Origin: Tetradesmus obliquus
Taxonomy: Eukaryota > Chlorophyta > Chlorophyceae > Sphaeropleales > Scenedesmaceae
NCBI GenBank assembly: GCA_030272155.1
Contig: CP126200.1
Span: forward strand, 2,542,001-2,606,000
Length of the DNA: 64,000 nt
Direction: 5' to 3'
The notes under the pieces were generated by a model. It did not search any database and had not been told where the DNA came from. It saw only the letters and a program-made list of their open reading frames with translations. Positions 10,571 to 21,195 of this stretch are shown here, in pieces (the first letter of the stretch is position 1; every line of letters starts with the position of its first letter). The translations under genes and the position numbers were made by a program.

Positions 10571-13233
10571 TCGGCAAGCCATCTCTCTGCTGCCTAACAG
10601 TTGCCCAGGTTGTGGTGTCATCCAAGCTGCTTCAAGCCTGATTGCATGCTTGCGTCCGTGCATTGCATGTGAAAGAGAGCAGCGTGCTGCTGATAGACCT
10701 GGGTATGGCAGTGGTCGGCTAACCTGTTACGTTGTCCTACATTGTCTTGTTACATTGTTACTTTCTGCAGGCCAAGGGCATGGACGTCACCATGACCATC
10801 CATGACGACAGGGGCCTGCTGGCGCTGCAGGGCCCCTCAGCCATGCCTGTGCTGCAGAAGATGACGCAGTTTGACCTGTCAAAGTTCTACTTTGGCATGT
10901 TTGCCAAGTTCGACATCAAGGGCGTGCCCTGCTGGGTCACCCGCACAGGGTGAGTGGTAGTAGTGTGTGAAGCAGAGACACATCTGCGGTTGTTAGTGAC
11001 ACGCAACATCTGCCACTGCATATAGCAGAGACTAAAATCCGCGACCCGGCGACCCCCTGTCTGCAGCAGGCATGCTCGGTTTCAGTCGACCACCATGCTG
11101 CTGAAACCGCAGTCTTACTGTTCATAGATCTCACCCGAGCCCGTCTTTGTGCGCTGCTGCTGCTGCTGCCGCAGCTACACTGGCGAGGACGGCTTCGAGC
11201 TGAGCATCCCCAACAGCGGCATGAACACCATCGCTGAGGCGCTGGTGGCAGACTCCGAGGTGGGCATTGGCAGAGGCCCAAGCTGTTGTATTGTTTGCTT
11301 ATCCAAACTTTGGGGCTCAATCTGTTGCAGCCAAGCGTGAGGTGCGCCGCTGCGCAGCCTTCATCTTGCAAGGGGCAGCTTCCTATGTCACCCACAAAAC
11401 CACCCAAGGAACTGAGCCAGCCAGTAGCAGCAGCAGACTTCAACATCAGCAGAATTAGAAAAGTTTATTCTGAAGTGATGGGGCTCAGCTTGTTGCAACA
11501 TCACATTTAGCTCCTGCAGCAACATGCGTTCATCGCCATATAATTTTTTTAGCTTGCTGCTTGTGTTCACTGCATCTCCGCCTCGACCCAGGTGCGCCTG
11601 GCTGGCCTGGGCCCCCACGACTCGCTGCGCCTGGAGGCGGGCTTCTGCCTGTACGGCAACGACCTGGAGCAGCACATCACATCACATCATATTGTTACAA
11701 GTGTTGTTGTAACGTCATTTGCCGCAGGTGCGCCTGGCTGGCCTGGGCCCTCGTGACTCGCTGCGCCTGGAGGCCGGCCTGTGCCTGTACGGCAATGACC
11801 TGGAGCAGCACATCACACCCATCGAAGCCGGCCTGGCCTGGACTGTGGGCAAGCGGCGGCGCGAGAAGTTTGACTTCCTGGGAGGCGAGGTGCGCCAAGC
11901 AGCTTGAACTTGGCTGCGAATCTGCTGGGTAGTATCGTGTGCGTGCATTCCCGTGGGGAAACGTGTGCTGCCTCTTTTGCATGTTGTGTATGGCTGGCAT
12001 TGCCGATGGCTGATGGCGTCCCAGCCCGCCCCTTGGGGGCCCGCCTCCACCTGCTGCAGCTCTAACGCGGGTTTTCTGCTGTGTTCCTGCTGCTGTCTGT
12101 GCGTATATGCCGCCCTCAGAGGATCAAGCAGCAGCTGGCTGACGTGCCTAGGCACCGCATCGGCTTCACCAGCTGTTTTGCCGACGCTGAATGCTGCTGT
12201 TGCACTGCTGCTCTTCCCTCCCTGGGCAGATCATGCAGCAGCTGGCTGGCGTCGTGCCGATCCGCCGCGTTGGCGGTATCTGATTTGTCTCTGATTCTAA
12301 ATGCTTGTCTCTGCCTGCTGTTTTTGCTGCTGTGTGTTGCTGTGTCCATGCACAGAGGATCAAGCAGCAGCTGGCTGATGGCGTCCCAATTCGCCGCGTG
12401 AGCTTCAACTCCTGTCTGTTTGGTGCTGAACCTCTGCTGCGTCCCTGCTGCTGTATGTTGTTGTCTTTTGTCATCTTGCAGAGGATCAAGCAGCAGCTGG
12501 CTGATGGCGTGCCCATCCGCCGTGTGGGCTTCATCAGCGCTGGCGCCCCCGCCCGCCAGCACAGCGACATCACCACACCGGACGGCACCGTCATCGGCGA
12601 GGTGACCAGCGGAGCCTTCAGCCCCTGCCTGAAGAAGAACATCGCCATGGGGTGAGTTGTGAGCCAGTAAGATATCCTCAGAAAGTGCCTGCCTTGCGGC
12701 AGATAGGGCTTGTTATTTGCCTGGTAAGACCGGCGAGGTGACCCACTGAGCCTTCAGCCCCTGCCTGAAGAAGAACATTGCCATGGGGTGAGAGCCGAGC
12801 TTATGGCTGTGGTGATATCGGCGCGGTCATGGTCTGCCTGCATTGCGGGTGCGGTCTTGGGGACGGCAGCTGCTTCTATGCTGCGTAGACCTGCAGCTGC
12901 TGTGGCAGATGTGTATACATGTGGGCTCTGGTCCAGGTAGGGCGGAGCAACGGATGTGTGCCCATTATATTGTTGCCGCTGCTGTTGTTTCTTTGCTGAC
13001 CTGCAGCTACATCAACAGGCCTCACGACAAGGCTGGCACTGAGGTGAAGCTGGTGTGCATACACTGCTCTAATGTGATAATGCCACTGCTGCTCTGTTCC
13101 TTTGGCCTGCAGCTACATCAACAAGCCTCACGACAAGGCTGGCACTGAGGTGAAGCTGGTGGTGCGCGGCAAGGCCAACGATGCTGTCGTGACCAAGATG
13201 CCCTTCGTGAAGACCACCTACTACAAGGGCTGA
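8641..13233 (+). CDS. GCST: Glycine cleavage system T protein (aminomethyltransferase), mitochondrial
   Basis: Nine exons (8641-8809, 9081-9211, 9971-10102, 10315-10404, 10771-10949, 11175-11259, 11728-11889, 12482-12651, 13113-13233) sum to 1,239 nt, 412 residues, close to the about 407 of plant GCST. The protein transfers the methylene group from the aminomethyl-lipoyl H protein to tetrahydrofolate, releasing ammonia, in glycine decarboxylation; in algae this is the mitochondrial step of photorespiration. Recognisable blocks are [44 protein letters not shown] (substrate-binding Asp region), [42 protein letters not shown] and [15 protein letters not shown]. The first about 40 residues (Arg/Ser/Leu/Ala, no acidic residues) are a mitochondrial presequence. 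Five of the eight introns carry exon echoes; the exon chosen at each site is the one that gives an uninterrupted, full-length family match. Confidence 0.95.
9219..9405 (+). repeat. AGC-rich tracts just after GCST exon 2
   Basis: Two AGC runs (about 9219-9251 and 9368-9403) flank a repeated block (GTGTGGCACCACAC against GTGGCGCCACAC), all in the first 200 bases of intron 2. Confidence 0.85.
9740..9905 (+). repeat. Exon-echo pair for GCST exon 3
   Basis: Two partial copies of the start of exon 3 ([12 protein letters not shown]), each preceded by an acceptor CAG, begin at 9744 and 9861; the real exon begins at 9971. Part of the upstream intron (a TTTGC/TCTTTTGC stretch before the acceptor) is duplicated too. 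Copies diverge after about 40 bases. Confidence 0.85.
11592..11683 (+). repeat. Exon echo of GCST exon 7
   Basis: About 92 bases with only a few mismatches repeat the start of exon 7 ([25 protein letters not shown]) 136 bases upstream of the true acceptor. The copy has its own acceptor (CCCAG) and stays open, but dissolves into a CATCA repeat where the real exon continues, so it has no donor. Confidence 0.9.
12006..12440 (+). repeat. Ladder of echoes of GCST exon 8
   Basis: Copies of the exon 8 start ([15 protein letters not shown]) follow acceptor-like AGs at 12120, 12230 and 12356, with a weaker remnant near 12006; the true exon starts at 12482. Steps are 110, 126 and 126 bases. The copy nearest to the real exon is the least diverged. 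Confidence 0.9.
12731..12790 (+). repeat. Donor-side echo of GCST exon 8
   Basis: The last about 57 bases of exon 8 plus its donor (ATGGGGTGAG) recur 136 bases downstream. The copy has a nonsense change (CACTGA) inside the block, so it is not coding. Confidence 0.9.
13001..13051 (+). repeat. Acceptor-side echo of GCST exon 9
   Basis: CTGCAG followed by a copy of [16 protein letters not shown] (Lys to Arg in the copy) begins at 13007, 106 bases before the true exon at 13113. Confidence 0.9.
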
Positions 13234-14758
13234 GCAGCAGCAGAGGCTGACAGCAGCAAGAGCAGCGAATAGCATCAAGAGCAGCGAAGGCGGTAGCATG
13301 CAGTCGTCAGAGTAGCGTGCAGCAGCTGCAGGCTGCGGCGCTGCAGCAGCCACACATGTGTTCGCGTGTATGTATGCATAGGGCTGCTCCTGAACAGCAG
13401 CGGCCTGAATGCTGATGCTGATGGTTCGAGCAGGCTCGCCGCTGTGCTGCACACCTCAGCTTACGCACTATGCACAGGTAGCACGATATGCTGGGCTGCT
13501 AATCAAGTGACTGCCATTGCACTTATCGGCTACAAATCTGCCAAGTTGTGCGCATGCTGATGTTGCCTGGCAGTGGCTGGTGGGCGCTTTTGACAACAAG
13601 GACTGTCTGCATTGAGTGCTGAGTTTGTAGTGACTTTCCTTGAACATGTGCAGCTGGTGCCGGGCATGCATGCTGCTGGTGCTGGTGCGAGCTTTGCACA
13701 GGAATACCAGTTGCTGCTTTTGTGCAGGGATGCGGCTGTTGCGCTTGGTTACAAGCGCCCCGCGCTGTTTGTTTCCGATGCTGCACACTTTCGGGGCTGC
13801 CAGCTGCATGCTAATACCAGTGAGCCTGCGACGGGCTGTGTTTTGAACTGTGGCAGCCACTTGAACCCGAATTGAAGCGGGCAAGCAGCTTTTGTGGTCG
13901 CATGGGAAGCAGGGTCTCCTGCAGGCTGTGGCTATCTTGCCTGATGGCAATACATGGTGTACGCCACTTGTTTTTCACGTGCAGTGGTTATTCAGGGACA
14001 GCATGCACCTGTTGTTTCACAGGTGATCTCTCGAACACAAAATGCCCAATCTTTGGTTGATGTCAAGGCCTGTTACTTCGCTGACGTCAACGCACGACCA
14101 ATTGACCGACTGCAATTCTATATACCAACAAATGTGGGTACAGGTGCCCCAACCGACGATGTCAGGTTAGATCAGCCCAGACCAATGCTGCAACCACCTT
14201 GAACGAACATGCAACTTGCCGATGCCCTGTCCCAAACTGCTGCCAGCGCAGCGCAGTGCGCCCAGCCACCTGATGCGGTATGTGTAAATAGGACGATTTT
14301 AGGCATAGTAAAAGCATAACTGCGCATGTGTGGTGATCAATGTGAAGCTGCATGGGTGGTGGTTGCACCACTTTGGAATTTGTGAAGATCTTTTATGCAC
14401 CAAGCAAAGAATCTTTGCATCGCATGCAGCACAATGATAAAAACAAGCGAAACATGGAGCAACATCTCTGAAGTACTGAACATGCACTGGGATATGCTGT
14501 GTCAACACAAGAATCACCGGTAATGGTGTTACGTGAAGGGCGCATAACCACTGGCATAAAATGACACAACAGTCTCAGACAGAGTCTGCGCAACACCTCT
14601 GCTACAGGTATATGCTGCCAGCAAGCAACGGCACTGCCAGCAGCACTCAATACAGAGCTCCTCTCTTTCTAGCAAGCCCCTCTCACATGCATGCCACTCT
14701 GGTGTCGGTGATGGCGTATGCCGCATGAACACACCATGTAACCCCTGGTAGAGGGCCT
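13234..14758. other. Convergent intergenic region, GCST and MFS 3' ends
   Basis: No gene is supported. Open frames such as 13612-13875 lack family resemblance and probably lie in the long GCST 3' UTR. A plus-strand TGTAA at about 14282 is the first candidate polyadenylation signal I found for GCST. Confidence 0.45.
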
Positions 14759-15246
14759 CTACCTCATGCATGCCACTCTCTGTGCAGCCTTGTCACCCAA
14801 AAAACCCACAGCCAAGCCATACACCGCACCAATAGCTGCAAGCCCTCCCATCACGAGAGCCTGCTCACCCCATCCCTGCATCTGCAGGGCCCCCCCCGCA
14901 AGGCTCCCCACCGCCCCGCCCCCACACTGACACAACAGAAACAGACACATCCCAACATGCGTTGCCGTCGCCCTGCCCATCTCATCTAACCTCTGCGCCA
15001 CATGCACGTACACAAGCGTCTCAACTGCTGCTTGGCAAGCCCCAAAGACGAACAGCAGCAGCATCAGAGCCGGAATCTGACCGGCCGTGGAGCTCAGGGG
15101 TACCACCAGCAATGCAGCAAAGCCCATCAGGCAGCTGAGGGCTGCTGATAGCCTGTGGGATCGGCAGCGGGGGCTGGCGCGGGATAGCAGGGCGTCTATG
15201 CAGAAGGGAGATGCTACGGAGCCCACCACCTGCAGAGCAATCAGAC

Positions 15247-15294
<48 letters not shown>

Positions 15295-16008
15295 GCATCA
15301 GCTGGTGTTGAGGGGCAAGCATCTGAGCATTGAATTGCCTGTATTGCCGCTGCAGCATGGACAGCCTCAGCGAGTCACACAACAATGCCAAGCTGTATGA
15401 GCACGGCTGCGCCTGTGTGCAAGGTGACAAACTGCCTTCTCCACAACACGTATGAAAGTCTAGAGCGCACCATCGGCAGGATGTTACTCAGCAGTTCACT
15501 GAACAGTTGCAGGCTGCCAGCATCCTGAGTAGTTGATGCAGCGCAGCACACTCACTTCAAGCCATGCTTGATGGTGCGCAGCTTGCATTTTACATGCTAG
15601 ACTGTCCATCTTTACACTCACGTTTGCAATGCAGATCACTCCCACCAGCCACGTCGGCGCGCCTGTCGCTGGCGGCAGCAGCACCGCCAGCGCACTGCGC
15701 ACCATCTGCTCCATGATCAGCAGGCAGCACTGTGCAAGGATGTGCAGGTCGCACACTGTCGCTGCAATGGTTTTGAAATCAAGGCTGGCAACATGCTGCT
15801 GCTGCTGCTGCGGCGGCTGCTGCTTCTCTGGCGCTTTCTCACCCAGCTGCTGCTTCTCTGGTGCCTTGTTGTGAACTGGCTGCTGCTTTTTGCCTGGTAT
15901 TTCACCAAGCTGCTTCTGCTGCTGTTTTAGCTGTCTGCTGCCCTCTTTGGCTGAGTCGTCCCTACAATGAATGAGCCTGGGAGCGTGCTTGGCTTGCGGC
16001 CCTGCTTC

Positions 16009-16043
<35 letters not shown>

Positions 16044-17702
16044 CCAATGCTGCTGTTGCCCCAGTATCCAGCTGCCAGCTGTACATAACCTTCAAGTTAT
16101 CAGCTGCTGCTCCTGCACAGCTGCTGCTGATGCACAAACTCTGCAAGCTGTCATTGCTATCAGAGTCCGACCATGGCAGCGAGCACGCAATGCTTAACAG
16201 CCCTGGAGATGAATGCACACTGCGATCTGGCTGCTGCATTCCCTGGTCCTTGCTGCTGTTTGCAAACCCAGGCATGCTGATGCGGCCTCCAAGGTTCTGA
16301 GCCACACAGTGTGACCAAACCCTTAAGCCCTTTGCTTGCAAGCTCCAGTCGCGCAGTGGAAGGCTGCTTGCTGCATGATCATGGCTCTGGGCCTGCTCTT
16401 CCAGCTGTTGTTTTGTGCTGTTAGATGACAACTGCCATACTGGTATGAGCAGCAGTGATGCTATGCACGACAGGCAGTTGACGGCTGCCTGGATGAGGTA
16501 GGCGGTTCGAACCCCCGAGCTACCGAATGCTTCTGCGCCAATGACAGGGCCAAGGCTGCAAATCGACGGGTGCAAAACGATGAGATGTAAAAGACGGGTT
16601 AGCAAACATACAGGGCATCTTGAGGCACCAGCACATGGACTTCAGTGATGCAAAGGTAATGCGGTTGCAGGCAAAGTACATCTGGCAGGGGCTGTCTGAG
16701 TTCACGTGAGCCGTTTGCTGCTCAAGCTGTACATCTGCCAGCCACAGCTGCTGATGCAAATCACCGTCAAAATCTCAGGGCTCACCTGTCACCTGCAATC
16801 ATGCCTGCGTAGCAGCAGCACCAGCAGCAGCAGCAGCAGCAGCACAGGCAGAGCCAACATCACACCCTGAATCAGCTTGCGCCCAACGACATTCTGTTCC
16901 GCAGTCTGCTGGCTGTTGCTGCAGCAGCTTGTTTTGCAGCTACTGCTTGACTGCACTTCTTGCGGCTGCTGTCTGGTTGCCTGCTGATCAGCTCACTCAC
17001 CTGCACTCAGTGTAGCAATCCCCAGCGCCAAGTGCTGCTTAGGTGACAGCTCCACCATTAGCACAAGAATCGATGTCATGTAGAGGGCTGTTGAAGTACC
17101 ATGCATTGCGCGTGCTGCTGCAATGGTCTTGAATGATGGCACAGCTGCAGATAATGCAGAGGAAACAACAGCCAGCAGCTGTCCTGCAATGACAAGGCAC
17201 CACTTTGTCGGCACCCGCATGTGCGACACTGCAGGGATGCATTGTGCCATCAGCACCTGCGCGAAACACAGCAGCAGCATTACCTGGTGATGTTGTGCTA
17301 GCAGCCTGCGCCATTGCGAACTGGCGTGTATGTCTGCCGCATACACCAGATCTGACGACCATGGCAAACTGTTGTGACGTGGCAATCTGTTGAACAGGAA
17401 CAGCCAGATGCTGCTGGTGGTTGCCAACATGCAGTGTGTCTGACTGGATCCATACAAACATTTAACTTGTCCCGCCTATTTTGCTGTAATTCCATATTGC
17501 TGGGGCTCACCAGCAGGACTGCTGCTGTTGTAGCCATCCCCTCGATGCCATATGCCAGGACCAGCTGGCCTGTCATTGCTCCTTTGGAGATTAGAAACGA
17601 TGACAGAAACTCATCTGCGAAGGAATACGTGAACAGGTCTGCGAAGCCTATCAGGCTGACAGTGACCAGAGCACAGCTCAGCACACGCGGTAGCTTGGCC
17701 AT
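14759..17702 (-). CDS. Major facilitator superfamily transporter
   Basis: Exons 17511-17702, 16997-17256, 15622-16555 and 14759-15229 join in phase (0, 2, 0) to 618 residues. It looks like a 12-helix MFS carrier: N-terminal helices VLSCALVTVSLIGFADLF and TGQLVLAYGIEGMATTAAV, then WCLVIAGQLLAVVSSALSAA, MTSILVLMVELSPKQHLALG and LGPVIGAEAFGSSGVRTAYL (the helix 5 type GPxxG motif), then a long cytosolic loop (about residues 210-400) rich in Ser, Ala and Gln, then the C-terminal six helices ending in GLAAIGAVYGLAVGFLGDKA. I place the loop-flanking second donor at the GTGAGC that keeps LGPVIG in frame. Substrate unknown. Start is the Met directly before KLPRVLSC; an upstream exon is possible. No exon echoes are seen. 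Confidence 0.8.
15249..15286. repeat. (CAG)n tract in MFS intron
   Basis: About a dozen CAG units; in the sense of the MFS gene this is (CTG)n placed just before the last acceptor. Confidence 0.9.
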
Positions 17703-18677
17703 GGCTGTGACGCTTGCTGTGCTGCAGCAGCTGCCTTCTCTGCAGGGACTGCTGCCAATACGAGACAGGCAACTCCAAGCTCTTGGTTCTCAAACGACTG
17801 AATGTTATGCTGGTGACGTCAGCCATCAATCGTCTGATGCTGCTGTCTAGCTTGGTGATGCGCACAGCTGCGCGGGGCTGTTCCGGCACGGCGCCCCTAT
17901 GCGCAAAAGCCCTGGCCCTTTCTAAAGCACCTAATTCCAATATCAATTAAGTTTAAAATACGTTTCGGCTAATAAATGATGAAGCACCGTCGACCGTCCA
18001 CTCTTTTGCGATGGCGCGCAGCGCTGCTAGCACCAGCTGCTGCAGCATTCAAAATCACACTGCAGGCATTGAACGCTCTGGTTTCAGAGAGGTTTCACGC
18101 GACCGCTGTTTCCTGTTTTCAGAGAGTGCGGGACATTCAAGCGATGTGCAAGAATCTTTTGCCGCCTTGTACTGCTGAAGATCACCCCGTCCGTAAGATG
18201 CTGCCGTGCACGGCTTGCGTGACACGCGCGATCCACGTGCACGCACGGAGCACAACTGGATGTATTTGAAAAGTTATTTCTTACAAGAGAAAGTCAGCCA
18301 GCGTGTCGAACACATCATTACGTGCTCTGTCTAGCCTGCATGTTTCCACAACCTTGACAAGCAGGGCATTGCACCACAGGGCTGCAGGGCACGAAGTTGC
18401 ATGTGCTGCACGTGTATGTCCCATGCTTCACTAGACATTAATGCGATGGCACCACGTGGCTAGTCCCGAGCGTACAGGTATGCTGCTGCACATGCCAGTG
18501 CCCAGCTGGCCAGCAAACATCAGGGCTGGCCATCAGGGCTGGCCAGCAAACATCAGGGCTGGCTATTGTCGTCCACGCTGCCCGCTTGCTCTCTGTTGCA
18601 TTGCTGCATTGCCCCTTCACCGTCCAACACATAGCAGATCTGCTGCATGGTCATCAGTCAACGAATGAGTAATTCTG
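17703..18677. other. Intergenic, MFS promoter side and aldo/keto reductase 3' side
   Basis: No gene is supported. At about 18505-18560 a GGCCAGCAAACATCAGGGCT unit occurs twice with a shorter GGCCATCAGGGCT between. A minus-strand TGTAA at 18281-18285 is a candidate polyadenylation signal for the reductase. Confidence 0.45.
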
Positions 18678-19332
18678 TCATGGGGTGGGGTTGGGGTACC
18701 GCTGGTGCAGCACATCTATTGCATCCAGCAGCTGCTTATCCTGCAGAGGGCCGTCTGCTGCTGCTGCCAGCAGCTCCTGCAGCTGCTGCTGCGTGCTGGC
18801 GCCGATAACCGCAGATGCCACTAGGTGATGCTGCAGTACAAACCTGCAGCAGCAGCAACAGCAGTGGCACGAGGAATATGCTGCATATGAAGCAATAGCC
18901 GCAGGAGGGTTTGCTCACAGCTGAAGTGCAGGCAACAGCTGCTTCATGTTATCTTCTGTCGAGTGACAGCGCAGAGCATTTGAAAGTCAGCTCATGCTTA
19001 CACCAACCTGCAAAGCAGTCATGCAGGGCACCTCAGCAAGGCTTAGGAAGGTCTCACCTCAGTGCCATTGCAGTTGGTGACATGCCGTGCTGCTGTGCCA
19101 GCTGCGCGTATGCAGCCACTGCCGCCTGGACGTTGGGTTTGGGGCCATAGCGCGATTCAGCTTCAGCGTACCTGACGCACACCGACAGCAGCAGGCATAC
19201 ACAGTCAACAATTCTGCTGCCGACGCTGCATTAGTGTCAGTACGTGTGTTAGTGCACGAAACACTGCACTGCACAGACGATGACACATCGTGCACCGCGC
19301 TGATACACAGCGTGAGTGGGCAAACTTTTGCA

Positions 19333-19363
<31 letters not shown>

Positions 19364-21164
19364 TGTATGTATGTATGTATGTATGTATGTATGTATGTAT
19401 GTATGTATGTATGTATGTATGTATGTATGTATGTATGTATGTATGTATGTATGTATGTATGTGGGGCCTGCGAGGGCATGGGGCAGTCACCGCGATTGTC
19501 GCAGTATCCGCATGCCGGCCACATGGGTATCCCACCCACATAGTATCCCCGATTTACACCGGTGGTGCGAATTTCGAATCCTGTCCCGCTACCAGGAATC
19601 GAACCCGAGACCTACGGGATAGCAACTTGACGCTTGCAATGCTGGTGCAGTTGCGACAGGTGCGCCGCCAACGTATGTAAGAGCGTAAACAAAGCTTGGG
19701 TCGACCACAACAGCGCGTACCTAGCCCCTGCGGGGTTGGGGAGACCGCCTCCGTGTAACAAATGCAATGCAATGCGCTGGCAGCATGCACTCACCTGCCC
19801 TTGTACTTATTCAGCCGTGCAGCAGCAGGGCCGCCATCCGGAGCCAGGTACTTGCCCTGCAGCCACATATCAAAGCAGCATACGCAAATCTTGTTGCCGC
19901 TCTGATGTTCACCTAACGGTCTTGCCAAGTGATGCTGCTGCTGCTGTGATGGCAGCTGCTGTTACCACAAATCATCCCAGCTGGAGCATTGCAACACACA
20001 ACTCAAGTGAATGCATACTAGCACACGAGCGCTTGTGAATGCCGAGGCTGCCGCTTGCTGAAGTCACTGTAACAGGACGTGCAAAATAATGTTTGGCCTG
20101 CTCACCGTGAGCAGCCCCATTGCCAGCGGGCTGTATGCCAGCAGCTTGTGTGATGGCAGAAAATACATATAGTCAAGTGCCCCTTGAGCAGCCCCAGACT
20201 GTCAGTTTTCAGCAGTTGCATGCCGTTGCCTGCTCACCGTGAGCAGCCCCATTGCCAGCGGGCTGTATGCCAGCAGTGACACACCTTCGAGGTGGCACAC
20301 CTCAGCCAGGGCGATGTCAAACGTGCGGCAGGTCAGGCTGCAACAAAGGCATGCAGCAGCAGCAGCAGCAGTAGCAGCAGCAGAAGAAAAAATATGCACG
20401 GTTAAGGCATAAGCCCATCACTTTGTTGATGTTACAGGCAGCCAACCGCCTGACGGTAGTGGAGACAGATGCCGCACGCGGCAATTTGATGAGCAAATTC
20501 AGCAGCTGCAGCTGCCCTGCACAGCGCCGCTGCATGCTAGCGTGCCTCAGTACAGGTTGAACAGAAGCACACAGTTGCGGCTGTAACGTCGCGCACCTGT
20601 AGGCGTTTTGTAGGGAAGCCACACGAGGCACAGCTGACGCGGGCTGGTCCGCTGCACACAACAGCGCAAACAGACGGCACAGCATGGCAGCAGTGCATGT
20701 ACGTTACGACATTAAGCCAGTAGCCCTCGCGCGGCATCACCCACGCAAGCTGCACGGCCAGAAGTAGACACCGCAGTAATCATCGTTGTGGCCGGTTCAT
20801 GGAGCCATGCACTTGCACGCCGCTGTCAGCAAACAGCTGGTCATGCAGCAGATATTCGAGCTGCCTCAGTGCAACATCCGCCTAGCATTTGCTGCTGCCG
20901 GTACTACCATTGCTACTGCTGCTGCTGTGTCACTGCTGGTGTCCCCGCCCACCTGCAGTCAGCGCCTTCATCAGCCCCCAGGGCGTCTCATTGCTGAGGC
21001 CCACGTGGCGCACCTTGCCCTGCTGCTGCTGCCGCTGCTGCTGCTGCTGCTGCTGCTGCTATCACTGATGCTGTCCCCACGCACCTGCCATCAGCGCCTT
21101 CATCAGCCCCCAGGGCGTCTCATTGCTGAGGCCCACGTGGCGCACCTTGCCCTGCTGCTGCTGC

Positions 21165-21195
<31 letters not shown>

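Noticed and set aside
13612..13875. Plus-strand frame after GCST
   Set aside because: Short, no homology recognised, follows directly on the complete GCST; treated as 3' UTR.
16495..16530. tRNA B-box-like GGTTCGAACC on the minus strand
   Set aside because: It is within the MFS exon encoding GSSGVRTAYL and no A box or tRNA fold surrounds it.
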